From positions 62,001 to 126,000 of the forward strand of contig JABTUJ010000021.1 in assembly GCA_015075445.1 (NCBI GenBank): 64,000 nt of DNA. The letters are read 5' to 3'. This stretch comes from Verrucomicrobiales bacterium. GTDB lineage: Bacteria > Verrucomicrobiota > Verrucomicrobiia > Limisphaerales > J093. The first letter of the stretch is position 1, and every line of letters starts with the position of its first letter. The translations under genes were made by a program, and so were the position numbers. A model generated the notes under the pieces. That model did no database searches. It worked only from the letters and a program-made list of their open reading frames with translations, and had not been told where the DNA came from. Positions 44,550 through 55,019 of this stretch are shown piece by piece.

Positions 44550-45383
44550 CTACTTCGCGGTCCGCGATGCGCCTCGTTCGAACACGGCGACGCGACGAAT
44601 GAAAATCTCCGAGCCTTCGCACTGGAACAGGATCTTGCCACGGTTGGGGCGGAGGTCGAAGGCTTCGTTGACCAGGTGGCCGTTAAGCCGGATGGCAAGG
44701 CGGTTGCCGTCGCAGGCGCACTCGACCGTGTTCCACTCGCCGTAAGGCCGTTCGGGATCCTGGGGCCCACGGAAATCGAGTTCGTCCCGCCAGGCTCGGG
44801 ACTTGCCGAACCAGTTCAGCCGTCCCCACGTCTCGATCGTTTGGAGCCGACCCTGGCCGTGCCAGAACCACCAGCCGTCCGCGTCCCGCTCCGGCGCCAC
44901 CCGGGCCGTGAGGCGGGGCGCAATCAAGCGTCCGGCCGCGTCCTTCCCGCGGATGAGGAGGATGTCACCTGTGGCGCCCTGGAACAGGTTGCATTCAATG
45001 GCGGCCATGAAGGCGCCGTCGCCGTCGTGACTGTTGCCGTCCGGGCCCGTGGCATGCAGGAAGATGCCGGAATCGCGCGCGCGTCCGACGCGGTCATTCC
45101 ATGGCGTGTTGAGTGTCCCCCACTTGAACTCGACCAGCAGCCGGTAGTGGGCGAAGGACTGGCGGGTGGCCAGATAGCCGAGCCCATCGCCGCTGATCCG
45201 AATCCAGCCGTTGGTGACGGTGAACACCCCGCGCGGGTCCTCGTGGCGCGTATCCCGCAGCCAGGTCGAGAAACCGGCCAAGTCCCGGCCGTTGAAGAGT
45301 TCGGCGGCGCGCCCATCGCCCGCCCCGACCCCGGCGAGCCACGCACACCCTGCGAAGAGCCCGATCGCGTTACACCGGCCCAT
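44550..45383 (-). CDS. Exported DUF1080 family protein
   Basis: 277 residues with an N-terminal signal (AIGLFAGCAWLAGVGAG). DUF1080/3-keto-disaccharide hydrolase-like concanavalin fold: LFNGRDLAGFSTWL, RISGDGLGYLATR, YRLLVEFKWG, DSGIFLHATG, EWNTVECACDGNRLAIRLNG. Many members act on carbohydrate; activity here is not proven. It precedes tRNA-Ser and follows the alpha/beta hydrolase by 25 bases in the same direction. Confidence 0.9.
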   Translation of the reverse strand: MGRCNAIGLFAGCAWLAGVGAGDGRAAELFNGRDLAGFSTWLRDTRHEDPRGVFTVTNGWIRISGDGLGYLATRQSFAHYRLLVEFKWGTLNTPWNDRVGRARDSGIFLHATGPDGNSHDGDGAFMAAIECNLFQGATGDILLIRGKDAAGRLIAPRLTARVAPERDADGWWFWHGQGRLQTIETWGRLNWFGKSRAWRDELDFRGPQDPERPYGEWNTVECACDGNRLAIRLNGHLVNEAFDLRPNRGKILFQCEGSEIFIRRVAVFERGASRTAK

Positions 45384-45408
45384 GCCTGTCGCTCACGGCG
45401 TTGGTGGG

Positions 45409-46350
45409 TTAGCGATCGGACAGGACGGTCACCCGCCGGCGCGGCTGTGGCTCATCGAAGGTAACCGGCAGCCCTTGGCTTGCCGGGGTGCGGCCGTTGG
45501 CCGACCCTCGCCACGAACCCGAATCCTGTCGGGCAGGGATGGGCAAGCGGCGGCGCCCCGCCAGCCGAAGCTCACGCAACCAGGAAACGATGCGCTCGGC
45601 CACCTGCTGCCAGCCCGGTTCCAGCATCAGGTCATGTCCCGCCTCTTCGAAGAACTCGGCCTGGACCCCGTAAAGCCTCGCCACCCGCTCCGTCGCACGC
45701 CGGGGCACACTGCGGTCCTGCCCCGCCCCCAGCACCAGCACCGGTGTGTCCGTCTGCGCTCGCCAGACCACCTTCGGCCGCAACAGCAGTTCGAGGCAAA
45801 CGCGATACGACTCCTCCTCGAGCCGGGCGAAACAGCGGTCGACGACGCGATTCGGAGTTTTATCAGAGAAAAACCGTTTGCGGCAGGCTTCCGGCGTCGG
45901 AAAGGCGAGCAGCGGGGACTGCTGCCGGTGAACCCGCAGAAACAGGCCGGGCTCGCGCCAGAAGTGGTGCCAAGCGGACCACCGGAAGGCCGTCGGATCC
46001 GTCGGGGCAAGCAGCACCACGGCAGGCGGATGGAGTTCCCGCATCCGCATCTGGATCAGCAGCGCCCCTAGGGAATGTCCGACGAGGATCGGCGTCGGAT
46101 GATAACCCGCCACCATCTGAACCACGGCGTCGGCGTAATCGCTCAACGAAGCCCAACGCTGTTCGGATGGGTCCGCGCGGATCCCGCCGTGTCCAGGAAG
46201 ATTCCCCACCTGGGTCCTAATCCCCTGACGGTGGAAGTACTCACGCCACGGCTCCGACCAGCACCACGAGCCATGCAACAGCCCATGGACAAAGAGGATC
46301 GTACGCCCGCCGGACAGGGATCGTTCATGATCCAATGTCATCACGATCAT
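45409..46350 (-). CDS. Alpha/beta-hydrolase
   Basis: 313 residues. Oxyanion FVHGLLHGSW, nucleophile elbow VGHSLGALL (Ser about 92), an acid near VLGAGQDRSV and His in EEAGHDLMLEPGW. No signal peptide; probably cytoplasmic. After the catalytic His the chain continues ~70 residues with Arg/Pro-rich matter that is not part of the fold and might be read past the true end. Substrate unknown. Confidence 0.88.
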   Translation of the reverse strand: MIVMTLDHERSLSGGRTILFVHGLLHGSWCWSEPWREYFHRQGIRTQVGNLPGHGGIRADPSEQRWASLSDYADAVVQMVAGYHPTPILVGHSLGALLIQMRMRELHPPAVVLLAPTDPTAFRWSAWHHFWREPGLFLRVHRQQSPLLAFPTPEACRKRFFSDKTPNRVVDRCFARLEEESYRVCLELLLRPKVVWRAQTDTPVLVLGAGQDRSVPRRATERVARLYGVQAEFFEEAGHDLMLEPGWQQVAERIVSWLRELRLAGRRRLPIPARQDSGSWRGSANGRTPASQGLPVTFDEPQPRRRVTVLSDR

Positions 46351-46482
46351 TTGCTTAAGCAGCTATCGGGCCAGGATCGGAGCCGCCCTCTTACGCGGTG
46401 CTTCGTAGCGGCGCTCCGCGCGGGCGTGGCGGAGGCAGAGAACCCCCGGAGGCAGGAGCGCATCGGCCGCCCGCCGTCCGGT

Positions 46483-49400
46483 TCAAGGCGCGACGCTGCT
46501 GCGGACGCGGAAGAAGCCGCGTGGTACTGCGTCGGGCGTCGCGACCCCGAGGCGGGTGCCTTCTCCGGTGCCGGGGAAACTCTCGACGGGAACCCACACC
46601 CGGCAGTCGGTGCTGTGCTGGAGTTCGTTCGTGGTTCCGGGGGGTGCGAGGATCTGCAGTTCGAGACGGCCGTCTGGGAGCCGCGCGATGCCGTTGAAGC
46701 GTGCCCGGGGCGGCGGCAGCAGCCATTGTCCGGTGCGGCGGTGGTTGGCGCGCGTGGTGGACCAGCCGGTGGGCGCGGGACGCAGATCGGAATCCAGGGC
46801 GTAGAGGGTTGCGCCGACCGCGAAGTAAATGCGCCCCGTCGGGCTCAACAGCGTGGGGGAGAGCGTCGGGAAGTTGGGCGGCAGATCGTAGGACCAGCGG
46901 ATCGCGCCGTTGGACTCCAAGGCCACCAAGCGTGCCCGCGCCGAAGTCAGCCACGTGCCGTCGGCGGCGGCGGTGAGCGCTCCGCAATCCAGCGACACGT
47001 TGGTCTGCAACACCCCGCCGGCATCGAGCAACGCCAGCCAATCCGGGTAAAGCCCGCTACGAACCTGGGGAACACCCAGGCCCGCCAGCGAAAACACCGC
47101 CTCCCCCGGGTCGCCCGCCAGAGCCAGCTCGGCAGTCAGTTCGCCCAAAGGGTTGAACCATCGCAGGCGCGAGTCGTTACCAGGCGCCAGCAGGGCACCG
47201 GTGCCGTCCAGGGACAACCCCCGTTCGAAGACGCCGGCGCCGGGAGCGGTCCAGCGCAGTTGTCCGTCCGGGGCGAAACACTGGAGTTGCCGGCTCGTGC
47301 GGGTCGTGGCGTACACCGTGTTGTCGGCGCCCAGGGCCACGCCGGTAAAGGGCTCGTCCCAAACAGACCAGAGGTGCTCGCCTTCGAGGTCCAGGGCGAG
47401 CAGGCCGAAGCGACCCGCTGCGACTACCAGCCCAGACTCGGACACCGCCAGTTCCGCCGCGTCGCTTTGCAGGCGGTGAACGAGTCGCTGCCACCGCACA
47501 TCGCCCCCGGGGTTGACCGCGAACAGGCGCATCCCGTGCCAGGCGAGGATCGTCCCGTCGGCCGCCACGACCGGCTGCGAACCGGGGGCGCCGGACACGT
47601 CGCCCTGCTGCCAGCGCACCGTGCCATCCGGACGGTAGGCGGTGAGCGTGTCCAGCAGGTGGTACAGCGTGCCGTCCTCCGCCAGCGACAGTCGCCCACC
47701 CGACCAGCTCAGGGGAGCCGTCCAGGCCACGCTCGCCCCTGAGGCGGTGGTCGAGGCCAGCGCGCCAATGCGCCCCACCTCGTTGCCCGCGAGGTCGAGA
47801 GCGCGCAGCCAATAATAAGCCGAGGAACCGGGCGTCCGGTCGCGGTCGATGTGCGAGGTCTGCGTGACGACCGGGCCCAGGAGCAATCGGGCACTGCCAA
47901 AATCGGTGGTGTCGCTTCGCCACAGCTCGATCAGGGTGAGACTGTCGGGCTGCTGCCAGCGCAACTCAACCGTGTTGAGGGAGTGAGTCGGCTCGACGGC
48001 AAAGCCCGACGGCAACGCAGGCGGCGCGAGCTCCTCCTCCCAGGAGGCCGAGTTGCGGCGGTCCTTGCGAAGCATGGCCCAGGCATCCGGTGCGGGCGGT
48101 CCGAAGCCGCGGAAGGCGACCAGGCAACCGGATTCCGCGAAGTAAAACACGCCATCCTCTCCCAGCACTGCACCCAGATTCGCGGTAGGCGGCTTCAGCG
48201 GCCAGACCGCGCGCAGGTTCCCGGCCGCGTCCTGCACGGTCACCTGTACCGGGGCTCGCATCAGGTACCAGGTTCCGTCCCCTCCCGCCACCACAGCGTC
48301 CGGCCTCGGAAAACCGGGGAACGTCGGCTGCCCGACCGGGATGCGGCTCAGCTCCTCGGCGTCGTGGTTGACAAGCACGAGTTCCGGGAGGGGGCCCGAC
48401 AGGATGAAGCTGAACTGGTCCACGGCTGAGGCCAGCCCGGGTGACGCGGCCCGCCACGGCGGGTCGCCGGTGGCCAGCGTGCCGTCGGGTCGCACGACAT
48501 GGACTAACCGGGTGGTGTCCGCGATCAGCAGATGCCCGGACCGGCTCAGCGCGGGCGGCAGGCCGGCATTGACCGGCACTTGGAACCGGACCGTGCCGTT
48601 GGGACGTAACGGCGTACCTTCTCAGGCGATCAGATGGTGCCATCGTGCGATGACGGACCAGGCTCGCGCCCCAGCCCCCGCCGCTTTCCAGCGCACGCCG
48701 TAGGCCCGGGCGGTGGTCCCTGTCTTTAGGATTGAACCGGCCCGACCGGGTCAGCGCCATGGGCCCGGTGGGCGGGCGCGTTGGTGGGGGCTGGTCGCTC
48801 CCACAGCAGGTCGCCCTGGGCGGAGAAACAAGCCAGGGCCTGCCGACCGGCGACGAACAGGCGTCCGTCCTCGGCCAGTACGGGGGCGTGGAGGCGCCCG
48901 GACGGGACGGTGAAGTTCGAGGCGCCCACGCTCCGCCGCCACAACTCGGCGCCGGTGGCTGCGGCCAGGGCAACCACCGTGGCCCGGGTGTCGGCGGTTT
49001 GCCGGATGAGGGCGTAGGCGGTCCCGTCGGCCGCCACCGCCGGGGGGCCCGTCAACCCGCCGCGCAACACAACCCGCCAAAGCCTCGTGCCCTGGCTGCC
49101 TCGTGCCGGTTCGCTCCAGGGTCCGGGCCCGTCCGCGGAGGTGGCGCGCACCCAATACCAGTGCGGCTGGTTGGCCGGCACGAAGAAATCGGTGAACGTG
49201 GTGGTGTCGGTGAGGTTCGTTACGAGGGGCACGGCCGCGGTGACATCTTCGATGGGGGCGCGGAAGAGCTCGTACCTCGCGGCGCCGGGCACCGGTTCCC
49301 AGGTGACCACCACGTCGGTGTTGGTGACGGCGTCCGTGGCGGTGACCGGGGCGGGCGCCAGGAGTGGTGGCAAGGGGGCGGGCAGCCGACCGTGATGGGC

Positions 49401-51968
49401 GGCGTTCCGGCCCAGCATGGGCCAGAGCGCGTCCGGAGGCACACCGCCCCCCACGCGAATGCGGTGCAGCACTCCGTCTTCCGTGCTCACGGCCAGTTCG
49501 CCGGCCCCGAGGACCACGAGCCCGCCCACCGGGCGTGCGCCCAGTTCGAGCCGCCAGCGCTCTTCCCCGTCGGTACATTCCAGCGCGAGCAGACGGCCTG
49601 CCTCGGTGCCCACATACACGAGATCCGGCTCCCCCAGCGCAGGCATGCAGGACACCGGGGCGTCCACGGGCGTTTCCCAACGAAGCTCGCCGGCACGATC
49701 CACCGCGCGGAACTCGCCGGCCTGGTCGCCGAAGTACGCCACTCCGTCGGCGTCCACCACCGCTCCACCGGTCACGTCGTTGGTGCCCACGGTCCAGAGC
49801 AAACGGCCGTCGGAAGCAAACCGGCTCAGCCCTGCCACCGGCCCGGTACCGCCGGACAGCACTTCGCCTCCCAAGTCCAGGGCCAGTGGCCAGGCGCGGT
49901 CGTGTCCATAGGCCCCCGTACCCCACAAGGCGTTCCCCTCCCGGTCGCGGCGCCCGATGCTGGTCTCCGTAGCCCGCCAGGAGGAGTCATCGCCCGCGAG
50001 CACCGGGGAGCTCAGGCGCACGAGATACGTGCCCAGCCAGGTCGCCTGGATCACTTCACCTGCGCGGGAGAGCCGCAGCGCCCACTGCTCACTTCCCTGG
50101 AGACCCGTTACCAGCAATTGGCCTTGGCTGTCGAGCGCCGGGCTGACGGGCGGCGACCTGAAATACTGCTGGTAGGGCAGTTTCCAAAGCAGCGTGCCGT
50201 CCGATGCCAGGCCGTAGAGGCCAGAGCTGGTGGCGGTGAAGTACAACCGACCCTCCGCCTCCACCAGCGGCGTGCCCACCGGCTCCTCCGTCCCCGTGGC
50301 GAACCGCCAACGTCGGGTGCCGTCCAGGGCCAGCGCGGTGAGCCCGCCCTTGGCATCGCCCACGTACAGCGTGCCGTCGGGCCCCTCGGCGGGCGCGGAC
50401 AGCGACGCGTCTGCGATGTGGAAGCGGGCGACGTGCTCCCCTGGCCCCGGCAACGCGCGCTGGAAGGCGACCGGTTCATGGTACGGTCCGTACCCGGCGG
50501 CGTTGCGGGCGCGCACCCAGTACCAGTATTCGTATCCTCCCACGACGTCGGGGTCGGTCCACTCGTTGCTCACGAGGAACGCCGCCAGGCGCACCGCCTG
50601 GGTGAGGTCCGAGGTGAGGCCGCGCCAGACCTCGCAGGTGACCAGACCCGGTGGCAGTTCCCACGTCACGTGTGCGGCTTCGTTGGTCCAGGCCACCGCC
50701 AGGCTGGCTGGCGCGCCGGGCGGCGTCACGGAGGCCTGGCGGGCGTTGCGGGCGGGGTTGCCCCCAAGGAGTGGCCACGCCTCGGGCATGGGAGCCCCGG
50801 CTTGGCCGAGGGCCAGCACCCGGCCGTCGCGAAACCCGACCACCAGCGAGCCATCAGATCGCAACAACGGCGCTCCTCCGGCGAGAACGAAGTCGGGCGA
50901 ACTCCACGAGGCGACCTGCACGCCTTGGGCGCTGTAAGCTGCGATTTCCCCGTTGCGCAACGGCAGCCAAACCCACCCGCCAGCGGCCAGCGCAGGGGCG
51001 ATCTGCGCTCGGGAATACTCCGGAAAGGCGGGCGCGTCGATCTGGCGGATCAACTCTCCCAGGCGATCGCGAACTTCAATTCTCCCATCGGACCGGAGGG
51101 CGTAGATCGTGCCGTCGGCACCCACCAGCGGCGCCATCATCTCCAGCCCAGGCCAGTGCTCCCGCTGGATCGATCCGTCCGGGTTGATCACCAGCAACCA
51201 GCCGTTGGCCGACGTAACCACGAGGGTCCCGTCCCGGCTAAGCGCCGGCGCCCGGGTGGCGTTCAGACCGCCAGCCGCAGCCCACCGGACGCCGCCGTCC
51301 GGGCCGAGCGAAACTACGTGTCCGCCCACGGGCAGGATCAGTTGGCCGTCCGCCAGGACAGCGCCGGGGCCGTGTACCCAAGCTCCCAGTGAGCGGCGCA
51401 GATGGACCTCGCCGGTTGGCGACAACCGGAGCAGCGCGTGCGAGAGGTTGGTGTCGGGTTCGGTGACCGCGATCCAGAGGTCTCCGGTTGCGTCCAGGAT
51501 CGGCGAAATCACTGGCGAACCGCCGGGGTCCAGGCTCCAACGCACCGACCCGTCCGGCGCGTAGCAGTGCAGCCGCCCCGCCCCGAATTGCGGCGTCCCC
51601 TCGGCCAGCAGCACCGCGCCATCCTCCAGCGCCACGGGCCAGCCGATCCCGTCCCACGTCAGGTCGTGCTGCCAGGCGAGCTCTCCGCTGCCGGTGACCT
51701 TCTGGATCCGCGACGGCACCGGCTGGACCCCTGGCTCGCTGAGCCGGTTCGGGACCACTACCACCACCCCGCCGTCTGGCGTGGCTGCGGGCACGATCGC
51801 GTCCGCGGGGCCGGAGGCGACAAACGTCCACAGTCGTGGTGGCACGAGCTGCCCCGCCACCCTGCCAGACAGAAGCGCCAGCAGAACAGCTATCCAAGCG
51901 CCGCGGAACGTCGTGCTTGGCTTCTCGTGAATCCACCTCCGCTTGCCGTCAATGACCGGAGCATTCAT
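46483..51968 (-). CDS. Giant secreted PQQ-propeller/FnIII protein (frameshifted)
   Basis: Two long frames (51968-48726 and 48579-46483) are probably one gene of ~1,800 residues; the bases between continue the protein in other frames (TPLRPNGTVRFQVPVNAG near 48590). Signal peptide FRGAWIAVLLALLSGRVAG. Then repeated propeller blades with DGTxxxVxxADGTI and GELRW-type patterns, FnIII-like domains with WxVRA (YWYWVRARNAAGYGP, HWYWVRATSADGPGP, YYWLRALDLAGNEVG) and a C-terminal beta domain ELQHSTDCRVWVPVESFPGT, ending PRGFFRVR. That last domain resembles one in the RTX protein. A surface role is inferred. Confidence 0.75.
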
Positions 51969-52204
51969 AGCGGTCGGCGTGCGGGTTGAAAATGCATCGC
52001 CGCCGTGCGCGAAGTCAAGGTGGGATCAGCAACCCGTGTGCTAATCCGGAGGAGAGCAGCGCACGCATCGGGACTCGGAGGGGCCGCGGGTCGGTTCGGT
52101 GCCCATTCGGTTGGCAGAGGATTGTTATGGTGAGGTGCTGTTTTCTTCTCGCGGTCGGCCCTGGCCCTGTTTGAATGCCCGCACTCCGCTGGAACGCGGT
52201 GCGC

Positions 52205-53464
52205 ATGAGCCGATACCTGGAAACGGAAGTGCTGGTCGTGGGCGCGGGTCCCACGGGATTGGTAACGGCCCTCCTGCTGGCCGAGTCGGGTCTCAAGGTG
52301 GTGATCATCGACCGCGAGCAACGGCCAGCGACGCACAGCTACGCCTGCGGGCTGCACCCGGCTTCGTTGGAGTTGCTCGACCGGCTGGATTTGCTCGACG
52401 GCGTCCGCGCCCAATCGCGGCGCATCGACCGGGTGGCCTTCTATTCGCCCGACGGGACGCGCGAAGCCGAGGTTTGTCTCGCGCCGTTGCCGGTCAAGCA
52501 CCCGTACGTGCTGGTGTGCCCCCAGAACCATCTGGAGGCGCTGCTGGCCCACCGCCTGGCCGAACAGGGTTGCGCCGTCCGCTGGCATCATCGCCTGGCA
52601 ACGCTGGAACCGGGCCCGGAAGGTGTGGCGGCGGCCGTGGATCAACTGGTGGGCACCGCAACCGGGTGCGCCGTGCCGCGCTGGCATTGGGTGGTCGGTC
52701 GCACGCTCCAGGTGACCGCGAAGTACGTCGTGGGTGCCGACGGCCACTACTCCGTGGTGCGGCAGGCGTTGGGGATCGCCAACGAGACGCTCGGCCCCAC
52801 CGAGCATTACGTGGTGTACGAATTCGAACCGGAGCGGGAACTCGCCGACGAACTCCGCGTCGTGCTCACCGACCGCACCAAGAGCGTCCTGTGGCCGCTG
52901 CCGGCCGGCCGTTGCCGGTGGTCCTTTCAACTGGCCGGGCACGAGGAAGCCGACGTCTTTGAGAAGGACCGGGACCCGTTCTGGGGCGAGCCACCGGCCC
53001 GGGCCCAGCTCACGCGGCAGCGCCTCGAGGAACGGTTGGCAGCCCACGCCCCCTGGTTCGATGCGGGGATACGCGCGGTGGACTGGGCCGTGGACATCCA
53101 GTTCGAGCAACGGCTGGCCCGGCAGTACGGACAGGGGCGCTGCTGGCTTGCCGGCGACGCCGCCCATCAGACCTCGCCGGCGGGCATCCAGAGCATGAAC
53201 CTGGGTTTGCTCGAGGCCGAGGATCTTGCTGGCAAGCTGGCACAGGTGCTCCGCGGCGAGGCGTCCGAATCCGTCCTGTCAGCCTACGAGCACGTTCACC
53301 TTGCCGCCTGGCGACAGTTGCTGGGCGCCGAAGCGCTACCCGCCCCCGGTGCCGCGGTCAAACCTTGGATCACAACGCACCGCCGCGCGATCCTCTCCTC
53401 GCTGCCGGCGTCGGGTCCCGCGCTGGCCCTTCTGCTGGCCCAACTGGGGTTGGCGTCACCCTGA
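52205..53464 (+). CDS. FAD-dependent aromatic hydroxylase-type monooxygenase
   Basis: 419 residues from MSRYLETEVLVVG (ten residues more if 52175 is used). PHBH-fold signatures: LVVGAGPTGLVTALLLAES, VVGADGHYSVVRQALG and WLAGDAAHQTSPAGIQSMNL, the FAD, DG and GD motifs. C-terminal helices end LLLAQLGLAS. Uses NAD(P)H and O2 on an aromatic or polyketide-like substrate not visible here. Divergent from the giant propeller gene; stops 38 bases from the gltD stop on the other strand. Confidence 0.9.
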   Translation: MSRYLETEVLVVGAGPTGLVTALLLAESGLKVVIIDREQRPATHSYACGLHPASLELLDRLDLLDGVRAQSRRIDRVAFYSPDGTREAEVCLAPLPVKHPYVLVCPQNHLEALLAHRLAEQGCAVRWHHRLATLEPGPEGVAAAVDQLVGTATGCAVPRWHWVVGRTLQVTAKYVVGADGHYSVVRQALGIANETLGPTEHYVVYEFEPERELADELRVVLTDRTKSVLWPLPAGRCRWSFQLAGHEEADVFEKDRDPFWGEPPARAQLTRQRLEERLAAHAPWFDAGIRAVDWAVDIQFEQRLARQYGQGRCWLAGDAAHQTSPAGIQSMNLGLLEAEDLAGKLAQVLRGEASESVLSAYEHVHLAAWRQLLGAEALPAPGAAVKPWITTHRRAILSSLPASGPALALLLAQLGLASP

Positions 53465-53502
53465 AGCGAACCTCGCGACTCCCGGGCGAGGTCCGCCGTC
53501 GT

Positions 53503-54984
53503 TCAGGGCAGTTCGCTGTGGCCCATGAGGTAACGGTCGCACTCGCGGGCGGCCCCGCGGCCTTCCTGAAAAGCCCAGACCACGAGGCTCTGGCCGCGGC
53601 GACAGTCGCCCGCCGCAAACACGCCCTTGAGACTGGTGGTGTAACGGCCGGGCTCGGCGAAGATGTTCGAACGCGGGTCGCGCGTGATCTGAAGCTGCTC
53701 CAGCAGGCCGGGCTCGGGGCCCACGAAACCCATGGCGAGCAGGACGAGCTGCGCGGGGCGTTCCTGCTCGGAGCCCGGGACCTCGCGCGGCGTGTACCGG
53801 CCCTGGGCGTCCTTCTCCCACTTCACTTGGACCGTGACAACCGCCTCGACGTGGCCGGCGCTGTTCCCGAGGAAACGCTTGACGGTGGTGAGATAGACGC
53901 GCGGGTCGGCGCCGAAGACCGCGGCGGCTTCCTCCTGGCCATAGTCCGTGCGGAAGATCTTCGGCCATTCAGGCCAGGGATTGTCCGCGGCCCGGCGCTC
54001 GGGGGGACGCGGCAGGATCTCAAGCTGGACGAGGCTGCGGCAGCCGTGGCGGAGCGCCGTGCCACAGCAGTCGGTGCCCGTGTCCCCGCCGCCGAGGATC
54101 ACGACGTCCTTGCCGGCGGCGTTGATGAAGCGGCCGTTCTGTTGGGCATCCAGGAGGCTGCGCGTGTTGGCGGTGAGAAAGTCCATCGCGAAATGCACGC
54201 CGGTCAGCGGGCGACCCTCGACGGGCAGATCGCGGGGCTGGGTGGCCCCCGTGCAGAGGATCACGGCATCGAACTCGGAGAGCAGGCGGCGGGCGGGATA
54301 GTTGCGGCCCACTTCGGTGCGGGTCACGAAGTCCACCCCTTCGGCGGCGAGTTGGTCGACGCGGCGCAGGACCAGGCGCTTGTCGAGCTTCATGTTGGGG
54401 ATGCCGTACATGAGCAGGCCACCGGGACGGTCTTCGCGCTCGAAGACGGTGGCGTGGTGGCCGGCGCGGTTGATCTGGGCGGCCGCGCACAGACCGGCGG
54501 GGCCGGAGCCGATGATGGCCACCCGTTTGCCGGTGCGGAAGGCGGGGGGATCCGGGCGCACCCAGCCCTGGTCCCAGGCGTGGTCAATGATGTTGCACTC
54601 GATGGCCTTGATCGTGACCGGATCGGCGACCAGCCCGGCGTTGCAGGAGCCTTCGCAGGGGGCGGGGCAGACGCGGCCGGTGAACTCGGGGAAGTTGTTG
54701 GTCTTGTGGAGACGATCGATGGCCTCGCGCCAGAGGCCGCGATAAATGAGGTCGTTCCACTCCGGGAGGAGGTTGTTGATGGGGCAACCGGAGGCCATGC
54801 CGCTGAGGAGGCGACCGGTGTGGCAGAACGGCGTGCCGCAATCCATGCACCGGGCGGCCTGCTCGCGGAGGCGGGCTTCCTCGGGGTGGAGATGGAACTC
54901 ATCCCAGTCCTTGAGGCGGTCGAGCGCGGGCCGGTCGAGCGGCAGCTCGCGGAGATAGTCGATGAAGCCGGTGGGTTTACCCAT
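53503..54984 (-). CDS. gltD: Glutamate synthase small subunit
   Basis: 493 residues, intact. Provides NAD(P)H electrons to GltB. N-terminal cysteine clusters ARCMDCGTPFCHTG and RVCPAPCEGSCNAG hold two [4Fe-4S]; FAD-binding AIIGSGPAGLCAAAQIN and NADPH-binding VVILGGGDTGTDCCGTAL follow. Normal length. Follows gltB by 35 bases; stop converges on the monooxygenase gene. Confidence 0.97.
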   Translation of the reverse strand: MGKPTGFIDYLRELPLDRPALDRLKDWDEFHLHPEEARLREQAARCMDCGTPFCHTGRLLSGMASGCPINNLLPEWNDLIYRGLWREAIDRLHKTNNFPEFTGRVCPAPCEGSCNAGLVADPVTIKAIECNIIDHAWDQGWVRPDPPAFRTGKRVAIIGSGPAGLCAAAQINRAGHHATVFEREDRPGGLLMYGIPNMKLDKRLVLRRVDQLAAEGVDFVTRTEVGRNYPARRLLSEFDAVILCTGATQPRDLPVEGRPLTGVHFAMDFLTANTRSLLDAQQNGRFINAAGKDVVILGGGDTGTDCCGTALRHGCRSLVQLEILPRPPERRAADNPWPEWPKIFRTDYGQEEAAAVFGADPRVYLTTVKRFLGNSAGHVEAVVTVQVKWEKDAQGRYTPREVPGSEQERPAQLVLLAMGFVGPEPGLLEQLQITRDPRSNIFAEPGRYTTSLKGVFAAGDCRRGQSLVVWAFQEGRGAARECDRYLMGHSELP

Positions 54985-55019
54985 GGTGATGTAAGAGCAG
55001 CAGGAACGGGAACGGGAGT

